DNA of 64,000 nt from contig JANJXV010000191.1 in the NCBI GenBank assembly GCA_024803745.1, positions 1,240,001 through 1,304,000 on the forward strand, given 5' to 3'. How positions within the stretch are numbered: position 1 is the first letter of the stretch; the number at the start of each line of letters is the position of its first letter. This document shows positions 9,858 through 22,604 of the stretch, piece by piece. Origin of the DNA: Megascapheus bottae. Lineage: Eukaryota > Chordata > Mammalia > Rodentia > Geomyidae. A program made the position numbers and the translations under genes. The notes below the pieces were generated by a model, which worked only from the letters and a program-made list of their open reading frames with translations, searched no databases and was not told the DNA's origin.

Positions 9858-11336
9858 CTAATATGTGTGAATTCTGTTATGCCTTCTGTAATGTGACTTC
9901 CATCTGAAGGTCTTACCACATTTGATGCACTCGTACAGTTTCTCTCCTGTGTGTGTTCTCTGATGCAATTTGAGGGAAGACTTCCATTTGAAAGACATTC
10001 CACATCGGTTACCTTCATAAGGTTTTTCTCCTGTTTGAATTGTCTTATGCATGTTGAGGTTTGGCTTCTGTGTGAAGGACTTTTCACATATGTTACACTC
10101 ATTAGGTGTTTCTCCTGAGTATATTCTCTGATGAACATGGAGTTTTACCTTCCATTTGAAAGACTTTCCGCATTCACTACATGCATAAGTTTTCTCTCCT
10201 GTGTGTGTTCTATTATGCCCATCAAGATATGACTTCCACTTGAAGGTTTTTCCACATTTGTTGCACACATAAGGTTTCTCTCCTGTGTGTGTTCTTTGAT
10301 GCAATTTGAGGGAATATTTCTGTCTGAAAGACTTTACACATTGGTTACATTCATAAGGTTTCAGTCCTGTGTGTATTCTCTGATGAACACGAAGTTTTCC
10401 CTTCCCTTGGAAAGACTTTCCACATTCATTACACTTATAAGATTTCTCTCTCCCGTGTGTGTTATTTGATGAACTCGAAGGTGTATCTTCTGGGTGAAAG
10501 ACTTTTCACATTTGTTACATTCATAAGGTTTCTCTTCTGTGTGTCTTCTCTGGTGCAAAGTGAGGTATGATTTCAGTCTAAAAGTCTTCCCACATTTATC
10601 CCATTCATAAGATTTCTCTTCTGTGTGAGATCTCTGATGTGTGCTGAGAGCTGAATTCTGGGCAGAAATTTTATTACGTTCCTCATATTCATAAGGTTTG
10701 TCTTCTCTTGGAGATCGAGGTTGGAGCGTCAGGTCTGACTTCTCAGAAATTAATTTTCACACTTGACGTACGCATCACATATCTCAGGATATTTGCTCTG
10801 AGGTATTGTAAGGCGTATTTCATTACTGAAAGATTTCTCACCTTCACTACATGTATGAGGAGTCTCTCCTGTGTACATTTTCAGATGTGTAGTGATGGTC
10901 GGTGTTAAGTACAATATTTTTCATCACACAGTACATTTAGCAGTTTTCCTCCCTCCCTGAAGAATTTCTTGGGCAGGGAGAACAGAATTATGATACTGCA
11001 GATCTTTTGGACTGTCACAATCATGAATAAAATGCTCTGAATATCCGATGGATTTTTTAAGAACAGGAGACATATGAGATCTATATGCAGCATGCATCTC
11101 AAAAGGCTTAGGAGACAGAAGCATGTTCTGACACTTAATGAACTCCTCAGTCCTCACCCCTAAGTTGTTACCGTTATTACTAATCAGCTCTGGATTATGT
11201 GTAGAGCTCAAATTTAAAGTTGTTGTTAATCTCACGTTTTCCTCCACTTCGATACTACTTGCAACTGCTACTTCACAAAGACATTCATGTGGACTTTCCT
11301 GGCATGTCTTGAACACATTTTCCATTACCTGGACAT
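9858..11336 (-). pseudogene. KRAB zinc-finger locus copy 1, terminal exon
   Basis: The exon starts after 'tgactcattttag' and reads VQVMENVFKTCQESPHECLC, a typical linker between KRAB and finger regions. It stays open for about 135 codons to a TGA (10924). A run of C2H2 fingers (Y-x-C-x2-C-x12-H-x3-H with TGEKP linkers) follows. Compared with copy 2 there is a 2-base insertion near 10448 ('ctctctcccgtg' against 'ctctcctgtg') that shifts the frame inside the array. Several fingers have lost a zinc ligand (for example YEGNRC and a terminal His to Tyr or Gln). An intact protein would bind DNA and recruit TRIM28. This copy cannot, because it also lacks KRAB-A. Confidence 0.85.
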
Positions 11337-12591
11337 CTAAAATGAGTCATAGAAAAAAAGACACAAACATACATGAGATACAAATATTCCTTACTGTAAA
11401 GGTAATGACTTTACTTTCCCATCCTACGTGTTAGATATTTTAAAATATAAAAGTGGAAATTGATTTGTGAGAAATATATGCTTTTCTCCCTAACATATTA
11501 AGAAAATGATATTTTACAATGACCAATAATGTTTTTCTGTGTTTTAGTTCTCTTTTTATATCACAGGAAATATTTATTGAAATTACCCATCTATGTATTG
11601 CTACAGTTTTAAGCTGAGTACTACCTATAATATACCTGCAGCTGTTTTTTTTTCAAATACTGTTTTGTTTATACATTGAGGAATAGCTGCCTTTCTTTTA
11701 TTTTTGAGAAATAATTTAAATACTGTGCTGTTTTGCATCTTTTTAAAACTTTCTTATCTTTTCTTTTTTTTGTAGTTCATAGGCCTCGGTCCTGTCCCTG
11801 AACACTTCAGCAGAAGACTATAACCCCTATCCTTGAGCTACAGCCCCACATACTCTTTTCTGGAGTTAACTACAGATAAGAGTCTCAGGTCCTGAGTAGC
11901 AGATAGGATTACCTTAGCCAGTTTCAATGCTGTTTGCTTATTAACCATTAAGTGAGGAACACGAATTTTTTCTAGATTCAGCGGCCACAAGTTTGGTTTA
12001 TATATCTGTTTGCCTTTGATCCAAGCAAGAACGATTCTTCAGAGTAAGGACTTACACCTATATCCCTTCAGTTACAACTTCTCACTAAAGTCTCAATTTA
12101 GGTATTTGTGGGAATTTTGAAATTTATTTCTTTCCATTTGAAGTCTTATAAAAATTCCTTTTCTAACACTCCTGTCCCTCAGAACCATGGAAGACCAGAA
12201 AATCCCCAGCTCATTGTCTAGTTAATTTTCTTATGTTGATTGAAACTTTGTTGTTTTTTTTCCTTCCATTCCTGGGTTTGAACTTAGGACCTAACCACTG
12301 TCCTTGGGTTTTCTCAAGACTACTACCCTACCAATGAAGTCATTACTTCTGGCTTTTTCTATGTATGTGGTAATAAGGAATCAAACCTGTGTCTTTGTGC
12401 ATGCTAGGCAAGCACTCTACCACTAGGCTCAATTTCTGGTGGAAAGGTCTGGTTCTGAATACCAGTCTCTTCCTACCAGCATAAAGATATTATCCTTATC
12501 AGAGAATAATGCCCTGACTTATTCCTTGTTTGCTCAATCATTTATAGTCTTAGTTTTAAACAAATGAAATATCTTTCTTTCTTTCTTTTTT

Positions 12592-12639
<48 letters not shown>

Positions 12640-13273
12640 GTTTTGTGGTCATGGGACTTGAATTCTAGACCTGGCTGTCCTTCCGGAGCTCTTCAGCTCA
12701 AGGCTACTGCCCTATGTCTTTAGCCTCAACCCCACTTCTCATTTTCTATTGGTTCATTGGAGAGAAGAGTCTAAGGTGTTTTTGTGATAGGTCAGTCTTT
12801 GAACCTTGATCCTCAGATCTCAGCCTCCTAAGTAGCTAGGATTACAGGCATGAGCCACGGGCTCATGGCTTTCTCATTTTATTTTGTTTCACAGTGATTT
12901 CTACAGAGAAATCTAACTTTAACTCTACTGCCACATAGAATTCATCATATCACCCTATGATTCTTGGTGCCGGGGGTTTGGGCTAGCATGCACAAAGACC
13001 TGGTTCAGTTCCTTGGTACTACATACAAAGAAAAAGCCAGAAGTGGTGCTATGACTCAAGAAGTAGAGAGCTAGCCTTGAGAAAACCCAAGGACCATGCT
13101 CAGGCCCTGAGACCAAGCATAGGCTTGGGAAAAGAAAATGATTCTTGATTCATTCACAAAGAATTCCACACAGGATTTAGGGTAACTAAGAATATTATTG
13201 CTCAGTACATCACAACATGAACTTACCAATGGGGCTTAGGCTCCAACATTAATATGAAGATGCATTCACTCAC
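11337..13273 (-). other. Intron of KRAB-ZNF copy 1 with SINEs
   Basis: Lies between the terminal exon and the KRAB-B exon. It holds Geo/B1-like SINE pieces (about 11770-11930, 12260-12435, 12650-12870), an IDL-Geo SINE in plus orientation (about 12960-13135) and the CTTT tract. No further exon was recognised. Confidence 0.7.
12568..12640. repeat. (CTTT)n microsatellite, short allele
   Basis: About 70 bases of CTTT units. The equivalent tract in copy 2 (28150-28343) is nearly three times longer. Confidence 0.95.
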
Positions 13274-13363
13274 CTGTGATATTCTTGTCAGAGGAATTTC
13301 CTATCCAGAGTTCTGCACAGTGCTCTAGCTTGTCAATTAATACAGGTTTGGGAACACCGGGCC
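13274..13363 (-). pseudogene. KRAB-B-type exon, copy 1
   Basis: A 90-bp exon with acceptor 'aatttacag|GG' and donor 'ATCACAG|GTGAGT'. With a phase-1 upstream exon it reads GPGVPKPVLIDKLEHCAELW, matching the KRAB B-box pattern (xPxLIxKLExxxExW). Copy 2 has Cys at the third residue. The exon is intact, but the upstream KRAB-A exon is deleted at 13404-13406. Confidence 0.75.
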
Positions 13364-13401
13364 CTGTAAATTAGAAAGAGTAGAGATTTATTGCTTATGC
13401 T

Positions 13402-13408
13402 GTGCCAA
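13402..13408. other. Deletion junction removing KRAB-A exon (copy 1)
   Basis: Copy 1 reads 'gctgtgccaatactcag'. Copy 2 has 'gctgtgtcatc' at 29112-29122 and 'ggggcaatactcag' about 1,585 bases later. Everything between is absent here, including KRAB-A (29621-29747). The only overlap at the break is a CA dinucleotide, consistent with end joining. Loss in copy 1 is more likely than gain in copy 2, because the exon belongs to the gene. Confidence 0.85.
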
Positions 13409-15239
13409 TACTCAGGGTAGGACAATAGCCTTAAACTAAAGAGCTCACGGCCCAAGATCCAAGCCCCATGACTGTCCCCACTACCCCACAAAAAAAGGGA
13501 AAAAAATTGGAGATTGGAGATGATTGTCTAAAAAGAATATATAGAAATAGTAGTTCAAAATGTAGAAAGAAGTTCAATATTAACAGTCATGAGAAAAATT
13601 AAAATTACAATGAAATCATTACTTTAAATATGTTATTATAAATATAGTTTTAAACAAAAAGATCCACATACACACAGACAAACACACACACACACACGCA
13701 TACAATAAAACAACTTTCAAAGTCTATTACTGGGAAGGTAGTGAGAAGAAGTAGAACTTTGGAATAGTCCTGTAAGGAATATAAAGCAATCAAAAATTGC
13801 GTGGAGAGTGCTAAAAAAGTGCTAAATATAGAAGTACATAGAAATATGGTCCAACACTTCTATTTCTAGATTTGTACCTAATGGAAGAGAAAGCAGAGAC
13901 TAGAACAAATATGTGGAGAATCCATTCACAACTATTAATAATAATCAAAAGATAGAAATATGCAAAACAATGCATTGAAAAGGAAGAACATTTTACTATA
14001 TTTTACAGATGAATCTTGATTACAGTAAACTAAAAATACAGCAGTCATAAAGGAAGAGCTAGGGTATGTTTTCCCTTCCAGAGCTTCCAAGGATCAACAA
14101 ACCCTTAGAGCCAAAAAGCACGATGGTTCCAGAGAATGGAGTAGAGAGGAACAGGAGCTGAATGTTTAATGATTATACATGGAAGATGAAAATTGCTCTA
14201 GATGGATAGAATGAAGAGAGAACTGTACCCTAAACAATGGTTATGTAGCCACACAGGATGGGACACACCTATACTCCCTGATCTTGGGAAAGTCAAGAAG
14301 GATTTCTAGCCATCCTAGATGCATGGAAAGATCTATCATAAAAACTAATGTGGAGGGGCTGGGAGTTTGGCATAGTTGTAGAGTGCTTGTATGAAGACGA
14401 AGGTTCAATTCCGCAGTACCACATACACAGAAAAAACCAGAAGTAGTGCTGTGGCTCAAGTAGAAGATCACTAGGCTTGAGGAAAGCTGAAGGACAGTGC
14501 TCAGACCGAGTTCCAGCCAAAGGGCTTGTTTAAAAAAAACCAGAAAGCTGAGCATGATGGGGTGGTTGCTCACTTCTATAATCCTAGCTACTCAGGAGGC
14601 TGAGATCTGAGGATCAAGGTTTAAAGCCATCCTGGCACAAAAAGACCTGAGACACTTATCTCCAATTTACCTTTTGAAAATGGGAAGTGGGGCTTGGCTC
14701 CAGGGAAAGGTGGTAGCCTGGAGCTGAGGAGCTCAGGGATAGTGCCCAAGCTGAGTTCAAGATCTATGACCCACCAAAAAAAAGAAAAAACAAAAAATAA
14801 TATGGAAAAATTTGGATTCTATGAATTTTATCAGGCATATAAATGTCTTTTTTTGCTGTTGAAATAACAAATTGTATGGAAACATTTTAAAAGTTTTTAC
14901 CTAGAAATGTACACCACAAATGGAATTAATAACAAACACAAAATATGCAAAAGATACAAATTATCACAATATGGGTATCCTGCTTTTGGTATCTTTTCAC
15001 TGACTCCTGTTCAAATGAGTCACATATTCTGAATTATTTCTCCCAGTCGATATATGCCACCCATGTTAGCTTGTACTGAACTTCTTGGGAAATCAAAAGC
15101 AAATACTAAGCAAATGTGTGTTAGATTTTGTCAACAGTGATATTTCAAATATAAATCCCTACTCATTGCATTATTTAATATCAATGCCGGAATCTAACTT
15201 ACACTGGCAGAATCTTCAATCTTTTGAGAATCTTCAAAA
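13405..15239. other. Upstream intronic/flanking DNA of ZNF copy 1
   Basis: Contains a short CA repeat (13681-13700), an IDL-Geo SINE in plus orientation (about 14350-14540) and a B1-like plus Geo composite (about 14545-14785). No first exon of the ZNF gene was recognised. Confidence 0.6.
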
Positions 15240-17387
15240 GGGTGTGTAAATATTTAGGATCGTTATGTCTTCCTGGAGGAGAGATCCCTTTAGTAGTATG
15301 TAGTAACCTTCTTTGTCTTTTCTTACTATTTTTAGTTTGAAGTCTATTGTATCTGATATGAGGATGGCAACTCCAGCCTGTTTATGGGGCAGTTAGCTTG
15401 ATAGAGTTTATTCCAACCTCTCACTCTCAAAAGATGATTGTTTTTGGGTAAGATGTGTCTCTTGAAGACAGCAGAACGATGGCTCTTGCTTTTTGATCCA
15501 ACTAGACAGCCTATGCCGTTTAATTGGAGAGTTAAGTCCATTGATATTGAGAGTTAGGATTGAGAGATATTTATTAGTTCCTACCATTTTTAAAAGCTTT
15601 TAGTAGGGCCTGTGTCTTGACAGTTCTTGTGGTCCATAGATGGTATGCTGTTTAGGTGCCATTTCTTTCCCTATGTTGCATTTATCTTGGTTTTCTATGT
15701 ATAGAGCATCTTTGAGAATTCTCTGTAGTGTTGGTTTTGTTTCGACATATTGTTGCAGCTTTTCCCTGGAATGGAATGTTTTTATTTTTCCCTCAGTTAT
15801 GAATGAGAGCTTAGCTGGCTACAGTATTCTTGGTTGGTAGTTATTTGATTTAAGGGCATGACATATATGCTTCCAGTCACTTCGTGCTTGCATGGTCTCT
15901 GCTGAGAAATCTGGGGTTATTCTGATTGGTTTGCCTTTATAGGTTACTGATCCCTTTTCCCTGTCTGCCTTTAGGATCTTTCCTTTCGTTTCTATTGATC
16001 CAGTTCGGATCACAATGTGGCAGTGGGATGTTCTTTTCTGGTCAGGCCTGTTTGGGGTTCGAAAAGCTTCTCGTATCTGGATGGACCTGGCCTTCTGGAT
16101 ATTTGGGAAATTCTCTGAGATGATTTCCTGAAGTATATTTCCAATACCATTGACCTCTTTCTCCACGCCCTCCTCAATACCAACTAGCCTTAAATTAGGC
16201 TTCCTAATTTTATCTTGGAACTCCTGAAGCGCTCTCTCATATTTCCTAGATTTGGATTGACTCATTTTCTGTTCATTCTCTATAATAACTAAATTATCTT
16301 CAGCCCCGGAAATTCTCTCCTCTGCATTGTCTAACCTGCTATCAAAACTATCTACTTTATTTTTCATCTCCCTTGCTTCTAATTGCTCATTTTTGATGCC
16401 TTGCATCTCTTGTTTTAGATCATGTATGGATTTCTTTATCTCCTTGATTTTCTTTTGAGTGGTTAGCTCAGTAGCTTTATTTTCTTTGGACATTTGCTGG
16501 AGTTTGGTCACGTTTTTATTTGTGGATTCTATGAATTCATCCATCTTTCTTTGAAAAACCTTTATTATGGCCTCCTTTATGGCTTCTTCTTTTTCACTTA
16601 TCACTTTGTTTATGCTTTCCTCTTGTTCAGCTATGTCTTCCTCTATTATCTATTTCTTTATATTTTCACATTTTCCATTAAGGATGTTTATCAATTGCAT
16701 TTGTGTAGCACTTGGAATACTCTCCTCTAGGTTTGCCAGTGACTGTTCCATTGTCTGTTTACATTGTGTGGGGGATGTTGTTTCTTGATTTGAAATTTTT
16801 CTTGAGTTTCTTGTTCTGCCCATTTGACAATGGGAGCAAGATTACTACTAACTACGATTATAGTTTTTCAGATATAACCAACCTAGACCTCTGTAGCTGG
16901 CAGACACTAGATGTTCGCAAGTTTTGATTGGTATTATCACTCTTTCTTTTTGTGCACTTACAGACCAGTCTAATACAACCACTGATAAGCGATTTATACC
17001 CAAAGCAATAAGCCTCTCAATCCAATCTCTATTGTCTTTAAGTCCCTCTGAGCCTAGAGAATAATTAACCACCTACATATACAATATTGCTCAACAGCCA
17101 TCAAGTGTAGATCCGTGCAGTATAAGGGTTGAAAGACCTGCAGAGGTCCAGAGATAGAAAAAAAGAAAGAGAGAGTTCAGGGGAGGTACAAGAGGATTAA
17201 CGTAGGAGTGTAAGAATATTGTAGTAAAGAAGAAAAGGTATAGAATAAGAATGACTGAAATAAGTTGGTAAGTAGGTAGCATATTTGAGTACAAAGTTTG
17301 GAAAGTATTAGAATAAAACTCATGTGTTGCTGCACGTCTAGTTCTTAGCCTAACCAGTGGCCTCACAGTGAACCATGGGATGGATCT
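15240..17387 (-). mobile_element. 3'-truncated L1: ORF2 start, ORF1, 5' UTR
   Basis: The 5' end is near 'ggatggatctg' (17387). A 5' UTR of about 560 bases is followed by ORF1 (15819-16823) and only the first 100 or so codons of ORF2. It breaks abruptly at 15240 inside the endonuclease region (ILNIYTP), with no poly-A. Copy 2 has exactly the same break at 32523, so the truncation predates the segmental duplication. Confidence 0.9.
15819..16823 (-). pseudogene. L1 ORF1 (copy 1)
   Basis: Starts MGRTRNSRK-like and ends NNYQPRIL. The N-terminal half is a long heptad-rich coiled coil (KVFQRKMDEF, IKEIKKSIHD). It is followed by the RRM-like and C-terminal RNA-binding region (ENFPNIQKA, RTPNRPDQKRTSHCHIVIR). 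A TAG interrupts it near 16650, after the NIKK motif. The ENEQKMSQSKS joint is in frame, unlike most array copies. Confidence 0.85.
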
Positions 17388-18755
17388 GTTTTTCTTGTCT
17401 TCGTTGAGGGAAAGGGGTATTTCACAAGATGCAGAAGCGAAGATTTCAGAAGGAAATGCTGTGAGTGAATTAGCTCGTAAAAAGCATTTTGGTTTTCTTT
17501 TATTTTCTACCAGTTTTGGGGCTTGAATTCAGGGCCTGAGCACTGTCCTCGGGTTTTCTCAAGTCTAGCCCTCTGCCACTTGAGCGACAGTGCCACATCT
17601 AGATTTTCTATCTATGTGATACTGACCAATCAATCCCAGATCTTCATGGATGCTACGCAAGCACTCTACCACTATGCCAAACTCTCAACGCTGACATAGT
17701 ATTTATAAAGTCATCATCATCATATCAAAATATCCTTTCTCCTACAAAGAATGAACACTTATCTATGTGTGTAATGCTTTTTTTTAAATTTCACTAATTC
17801 TTCTGTGTTTTTCCCTCTTGCATATTTTACACATGACAGCAAAGCAAATCATCAATAAAAAAGTGATTAGGATACAGAAACCTAATAATATCCTAGTAGA
17901 TTGACGTCAAAAATATGTGCAAGATGCCCTGTGTGTTTGACCTAGTGGTAGAGTCCTTGGCTACCACGCAAAAAGACTCAGGTTTGATTCATCATTATCA
18001 CATACATAGAAAACGCTGCAAGTGGTGCTGTGGCTCGGTGGGACAGCTAAAGCCTAAAGAAAGCCCAAGAACCATGTTCACACTCTGAGGTCAAGTCCCA
18101 AGGCTAGCAAAAACAAAAAAAATTCGACAAGGGGCAAAATGCAGGCAGAGAAGGCAATGTGAAGCAAATGTTTTCTAAAGGATGAGGGCAATATTGACCC
18201 TTAAGTGTGGATCTTACCTAAGAAAGGCTCCTTGAGCCTGAGACCAGACTGGTAGTTGGGCCTAGTGGAAGATATTGGGATTGGACAAACAAGGTGTGCT
18301 GTTTACTACATCCACATGTATATTGTGAGATTGGAGGAGAGATTCAGCCTCCAGTATGTCTTTGGTGAGGTCTTCTGTGAGCAAGGATCTTTGGTCATTG
18401 GGCCCTGAAAGGTGACCCTGCCTCCCTCACAATGGAACAGAATATGGAACCCTGGTAACCAAGCCACTGTAACTAACAACCAACTCAAGCCAGCTCACTT
18501 GGCCTTTGGCTCAGGAGGAAGAAAGATGTTGCTGTGCTGTTGCCAAAGGTCAGGAAACTCGAGTCTCAGGCATGGAAGTTGTGGATGTCTTACTCGAAGA
18601 TGTACATGCTAGATCATTGCCAAGCCACAAATCCAGTATAACAGGCCTTTCTCTAAGAAGAAGGCCAGGAAAATCCAGGGCAACCAGATGAGGTATATTT
18701 CTAAGAAGAAATGTATTTGACCCCATCATCCTCCCCACACACTACAACTTTCTGT
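17388..18755 (+). repeat. Inter-L1 block, copy 1
   Basis: Non-L1 segment between the 5' end of one L1 and the 3' end of the next. In order it holds an inverted IDL-Geo SINE (about 17505-17695), (TCA)4, a plus-oriented SINE (about 17925-18120) and the exon-like frame. It is collinear with the array blocks. Confidence 0.85.
18515..18692 (+). other. Exon-like open frame in inter-L1 block, copy 1
   Basis: Acceptor-like 'ggctcag', then EERCCCAVAKGQETRVSGME, then donor-like 'cagatgag|gtatat'. The frame is open up to a TGA that overlaps the putative donor. No known domain. Confidence 0.3.
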
Positions 18756-21700
18756 TTTTTAAACTTTTTATTGTAATTAGTAAAAGGGTTAGATGATATT
18801 TGCCAGATAGAAGGTGCATTAATTCACATACATTGATACCCATTCACATGTCTTGGTACCCATTTCCCTCCAACCCCACACCCACGACCCGTCTTGGTTT
18901 TCCCCCCTTCCCTATCAAATTTCAAATATCCAAATACAAATAAATTCAATATAACAGATAACAAAGTGAGATAGTATACAAATATGGGATAACCAAGGGA
19001 CAGCAAGCTAGATGAGAGACAACATAGTACATTAAGGACAACAATCATTCATTATGTGGCTTTTTTATCAATATCCTGGAGGTCCTTTCATTTAGCTTCA
19101 CATTATATGGCCTTATATATGGCCTTTTTCTCTATGGCAAATCTCTGCTAGTAGAGCCCGATGTTTCTACTGATTATGAAGAATGAGGGAAACCACTGAG
19201 CCTAAGTTCCTTTGAGTCTGGCTTACTTCACTTAATATGATTTGTTCTAAGTCTTTCCATTTCCTAACAAATGGGGCGATGTCATTCTTTCTGACAGCAG
19301 CATAGAATTCCATTGTGTACAAATACCACAACTTCTTGATCCACTCATCAACTGAGGGACATCTGGGTTGGTTCCATATCTTTGCTATGGTGAATAGTGC
19401 TGCAATGAAGATTGTTGTGCTAGTGGGTTAAGTATGCCCTTGTTTCTGGATTGTTGGGTAAATGCCAAGTAGTGGAATTGCTGGGTCATAGGGGAGTTCT
19501 ATGTTTAGCCTTTTGAGGCACTGCCACACTGCTTGCCATAGTGGTTGAACGAGTTTGCACTCCCACCAACAGTGTAGTAATGATCCCTCCTGGCCACATC
19601 CCCTCCAGCATCTGTTGTCATTCGTTTTCCTGAACCTGGCCATTCTAACTGGAATGAGGTGGAATCTTAGAGTTGTTTTGATTTGCATTTCTTTTATGAC
19701 CAGAGATGTGGAGCATTTCTTCATGTGTCTGTAGGCCATTTTTGTTTCTTCTTCAGAGAAGACTCTCTTTAAGTCTTTGGCCCATTTTTAATGGGATGGG
19801 TGTTACTTTGGAGGTTAGTTTTGGAGTGATTTAATTTTAGAGTTGTTGATATATTTAGATATGAGACCTTTGTCCGTTTTTTGGTTGGTGAAGATCTTCT
19901 CCTACTCTGTAGGCTTCCTGATTAGTTTACTAGCTATATCCGTTGCCATACAAAAGCTCTGCAGTTTAATGCAGTCCCACTTATCCAGCCTTTCTCTGAT
20001 TTGTTGTGATTCTTGGTCCTTATTAAGAAAGTTTCGACCTGTGCCACGGAGGCCTAGTGTATCTCCTATTCCTTCCTGTAAACTTTTCAGTGTGTCAGCT
20101 TTTACCTCCAGGTCTTTGATCCATTTGGAGTTAATTCTAGTGCAAGGTGACAAAGAAGGATCCAAATTTAGTTTTCTGCAGGTGCTTAACCAGTTCTGCC
20201 ACCACAACTTGTTGAAGAGGCTATCTTTCTGCCATTCTATGTTTGGCCATAGGTCTGTGATTTAATATCAGGGTCCGCAGTTCTATTCCATTGGACCTCA
20301 GGCCTGTTCTTGTGCCAGTACCAAGCTGTTTCGAGAATTATTGCTCTGTAATAGAGTCTAAAGTTTGGAATTGAAATTCCTCCAGCGCTGTTCTTTCTGC
20401 TAAGAAGTGTTTTTGCTCTGCGGGGTCTGTTATTATTCCATATGAAATCCTGAATTGCCACTTCTATTTCTTTAAAGAATGACATTGGGATGTTGATGGG
20501 TATTGCTTTGAATTAGTAGATAGCCCTTTTCAAGATTGTCATTTTGACAATGTTGATTCTTCCAATCCAGGAGCATGGGAGGCTTTTCCATTTCCTTAGT
20601 TCTGCTTTAATTTCTGTTTTTAGATTTTTAAAGTTTTCATCTAAACGGTCCTTTACATTCTTAGTTAAGCTAATTCCTAGGTACTTCATTTTCTTTGAGG
20701 CTATTGTGAAACGAGTTTCTTTCCTGATTATTGCCACGTTCCTCTCAGTGTTGGCGTAAACGAAGGCAGTTGATTTGTGAGGGTTGATTTTATGGCCTGC
20801 TACCCTTCCCAAGCTTTGAATCAGCTCAAGGAGCTTGGGAGTAGAGTCTATAGGATTCTTTAAATACAGAATCATGTCATCTGCAAAGAGGGATAGTTTT
20901 ATTTCCTCTTTCCCTACTTTGATCACCTTTATGCTTGCTTCTTGCCTTATTGCACTGCCTAGGAATTCTTGTACTATGTTAAAAAGGAGTGGAGAGAGTG
21001 GGCATCCTTGTCTTGTTCCTGATTTTAGAGGGAATGGCTTTAGATTTTCACCATTAAGTATACTACTAGCAGTGGGTTTCTCATACACAGCCTTTATTAC
21101 ATTGAGAAATGTTCCATGGATTCCTAGTTTCTCCACATCTTTTAACATAAAGGGGTTTTGGATCTTGTCAAATGCCTTTTGCGCATCTATTGAGAAAATC
21201 ATGTGATTTTTGTCCTTGCTCCTGTTGATGTGTTGCATTATATTAATTGATTTGTGTATGTTGAACCAGCTTTGCCTCCCTGTGATGAATCCAGTTTGAT
21301 CATAGTGTATAATTTTTTGATGAGTTGTTGTAGACGGTTGGCCAGTATTTTGTTGAGAAGTTTTGCATCGATGTTCATCAAAGAAATGGGTCTATAGTTC
21401 TCTTTCTTTGATGAATGTCTGTCTGGTTTGGGGATGAGGGATATACTGGCTTCACAGAATCAGTTTGGTAAAGAACCTTCATTTTCAATTTCGTTGAAGA
21501 GCTTGAGGTGTATTGGTGTGAGCTCTGCTTTAAAGACCTTATAGAATTCAGCTGTGAATCCATCTGGCCCTGGGCTCTTTTTAAGTGGAAGTTGTCTAAT
21601 TTCCATTTCTATTTCAGAGCTTGAAATAGGCCTGTTGAGTTGGGTTAGCTCTTCTTGGTTCAGTGTGGGTATGTTAATATTGTCTAGGAATTCATCCATT

Positions 21701-22457
21701 TCTACTAGATTCTCAAATTTGTTGGCGTAAAGTTTTGAAAAGTATTCCCTCATGATATTCTGGACCTTGGTAATTTCTGTCATGATATTACCATTTTCAT
21801 CTGCGATTTTGTTTATTTTGATATGCTCTCTCCTTTTTTTGGTAAGATTTGCTAAGGGCTTGTCAATTTTGTTAATTCTTTCAAAGAACCAACTCCTTGA
21901 TTTGTTGATTCTTTCTATAGATTTTTTTTATTCCAAATCATTTAATTATGCTTTGATTTTAATAATTTGCTTTCTCCTAATGGGTTTAGGGTTGGTTTGT
22001 TGCTCTTTTTCCAGGAGGTTAAGGTGAAACATTAACTAGTTGGTTTGCCATTTTTCCAACTTGCTGTTGTAGGCACTCAGTGCTATAAATTTTCCTCTGA
22101 GTACTGCCTTTGTTGTGTCCCTAAGGAGTTGATATTTGTGTGCTCCTTATTGTTAAATTTCATAAACAGTTGGATATCTGTTCTGATCTCTTCGATCACC
22201 CATTGTTTTTGATTAAACAATGTGTTGTTGAGTCTCCATTAGTTACAGGGTTTTCGATCCAATTTGATGCCTTTATGGTCTGAGAGTGTGCATTAAATGA
22301 TTTCAGTGTTTCGGAATCTGTCCAGGTTTGTTTTATGGCCTAAGATGTGGTCTATTTTAGAAAATGTTCCATGTGATGCTGAGGAAAACGTATATTGTGT
22401 TGTTACTGGGTGGAATATTTTGCAGATGTCTGTTAGATCTAGTTGGTCTATATAGTT
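18756..22457 (-). mobile_element. L1 with ORF2 only, 5' part lost
   Basis: Begins with the T-rich 3' end (poly-A on the minus strand) and a 3' UTR of about 410 bases, then the ORF2 remnant. The homology stops inside the endonuclease region at 'gtctatatagttgtt' (22457) and jumps to an RT fragment. It is more diverged than the array L1s, but keeps the [19 protein letters not shown] reading frame that all array copies have lost. Confidence 0.9.
19168..22457 (-). pseudogene. L1 ORF2 remnant (RT and C-terminus)
   Basis: Recognisable in order on the minus strand: part of the endonuclease, the RT fingers ([17 protein letters not shown]), palm motif A ([12 protein letters not shown]), [13 protein letters not shown], the catalytic FADDMILY box, and the C-terminal cysteine-rich [16 protein letters not shown]. 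At least five frame breaks or stops divide it. Longest open piece: 20513-21238. Confidence 0.9.
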
Positions 22458-22604
22458 GTTAAATACAGAATCATGTCATCTGCAAAGAGGGATAGTTTTA
22501 TTTCCTCCTTCTCCATTTGGATCCCCTTTATGCTTGCTTCTTGCCTTATTTCACTGCCTAGGAATTCTAGTACTATGGTAAAAAGGAGTGGAGAGAGTGG
22601 GCAT
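22458..22604 (-). mobile_element. Displaced L1 RT fragment
   Basis: About 147 bases matching the FADD-proximal RT segment (the region at 20865-21005), joined directly to endonuclease sequence. The right edge is 'gtgggcatcc', followed by non-L1 DNA. This marks the end of the L1 tract in copy 1. Confidence 0.85.

Larger units (their letters stand above)
9314..18755. repeat. Segmental duplication, copy 1
   Basis: Collinear with 24890-36041. The left edge is at 'ttctgattaaaagtcattg', where the offset is 15,576 bases. The offset grows to about 17,280 after two differences: a block of about 1,585 bases missing here, and a shorter CTTT tract. Both copies contain the KRAB zinc-finger locus, its introns, the same truncated L1 junction (15240 here, 32523 in copy 2) and the inter-L1 block. 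Differences are scattered substitutions and small indels, which suggests a fairly recent event. Confidence 0.9.

Noticed and set aside
9689..10138. Second long minus-strand frame over the zinc fingers (also 25265-25714)
   Set aside because: It is the +1 shadow of the C2H2 finger frame. Its periodic pattern mirrors the fingers. Only its last part overlaps true, degenerate finger sequence.
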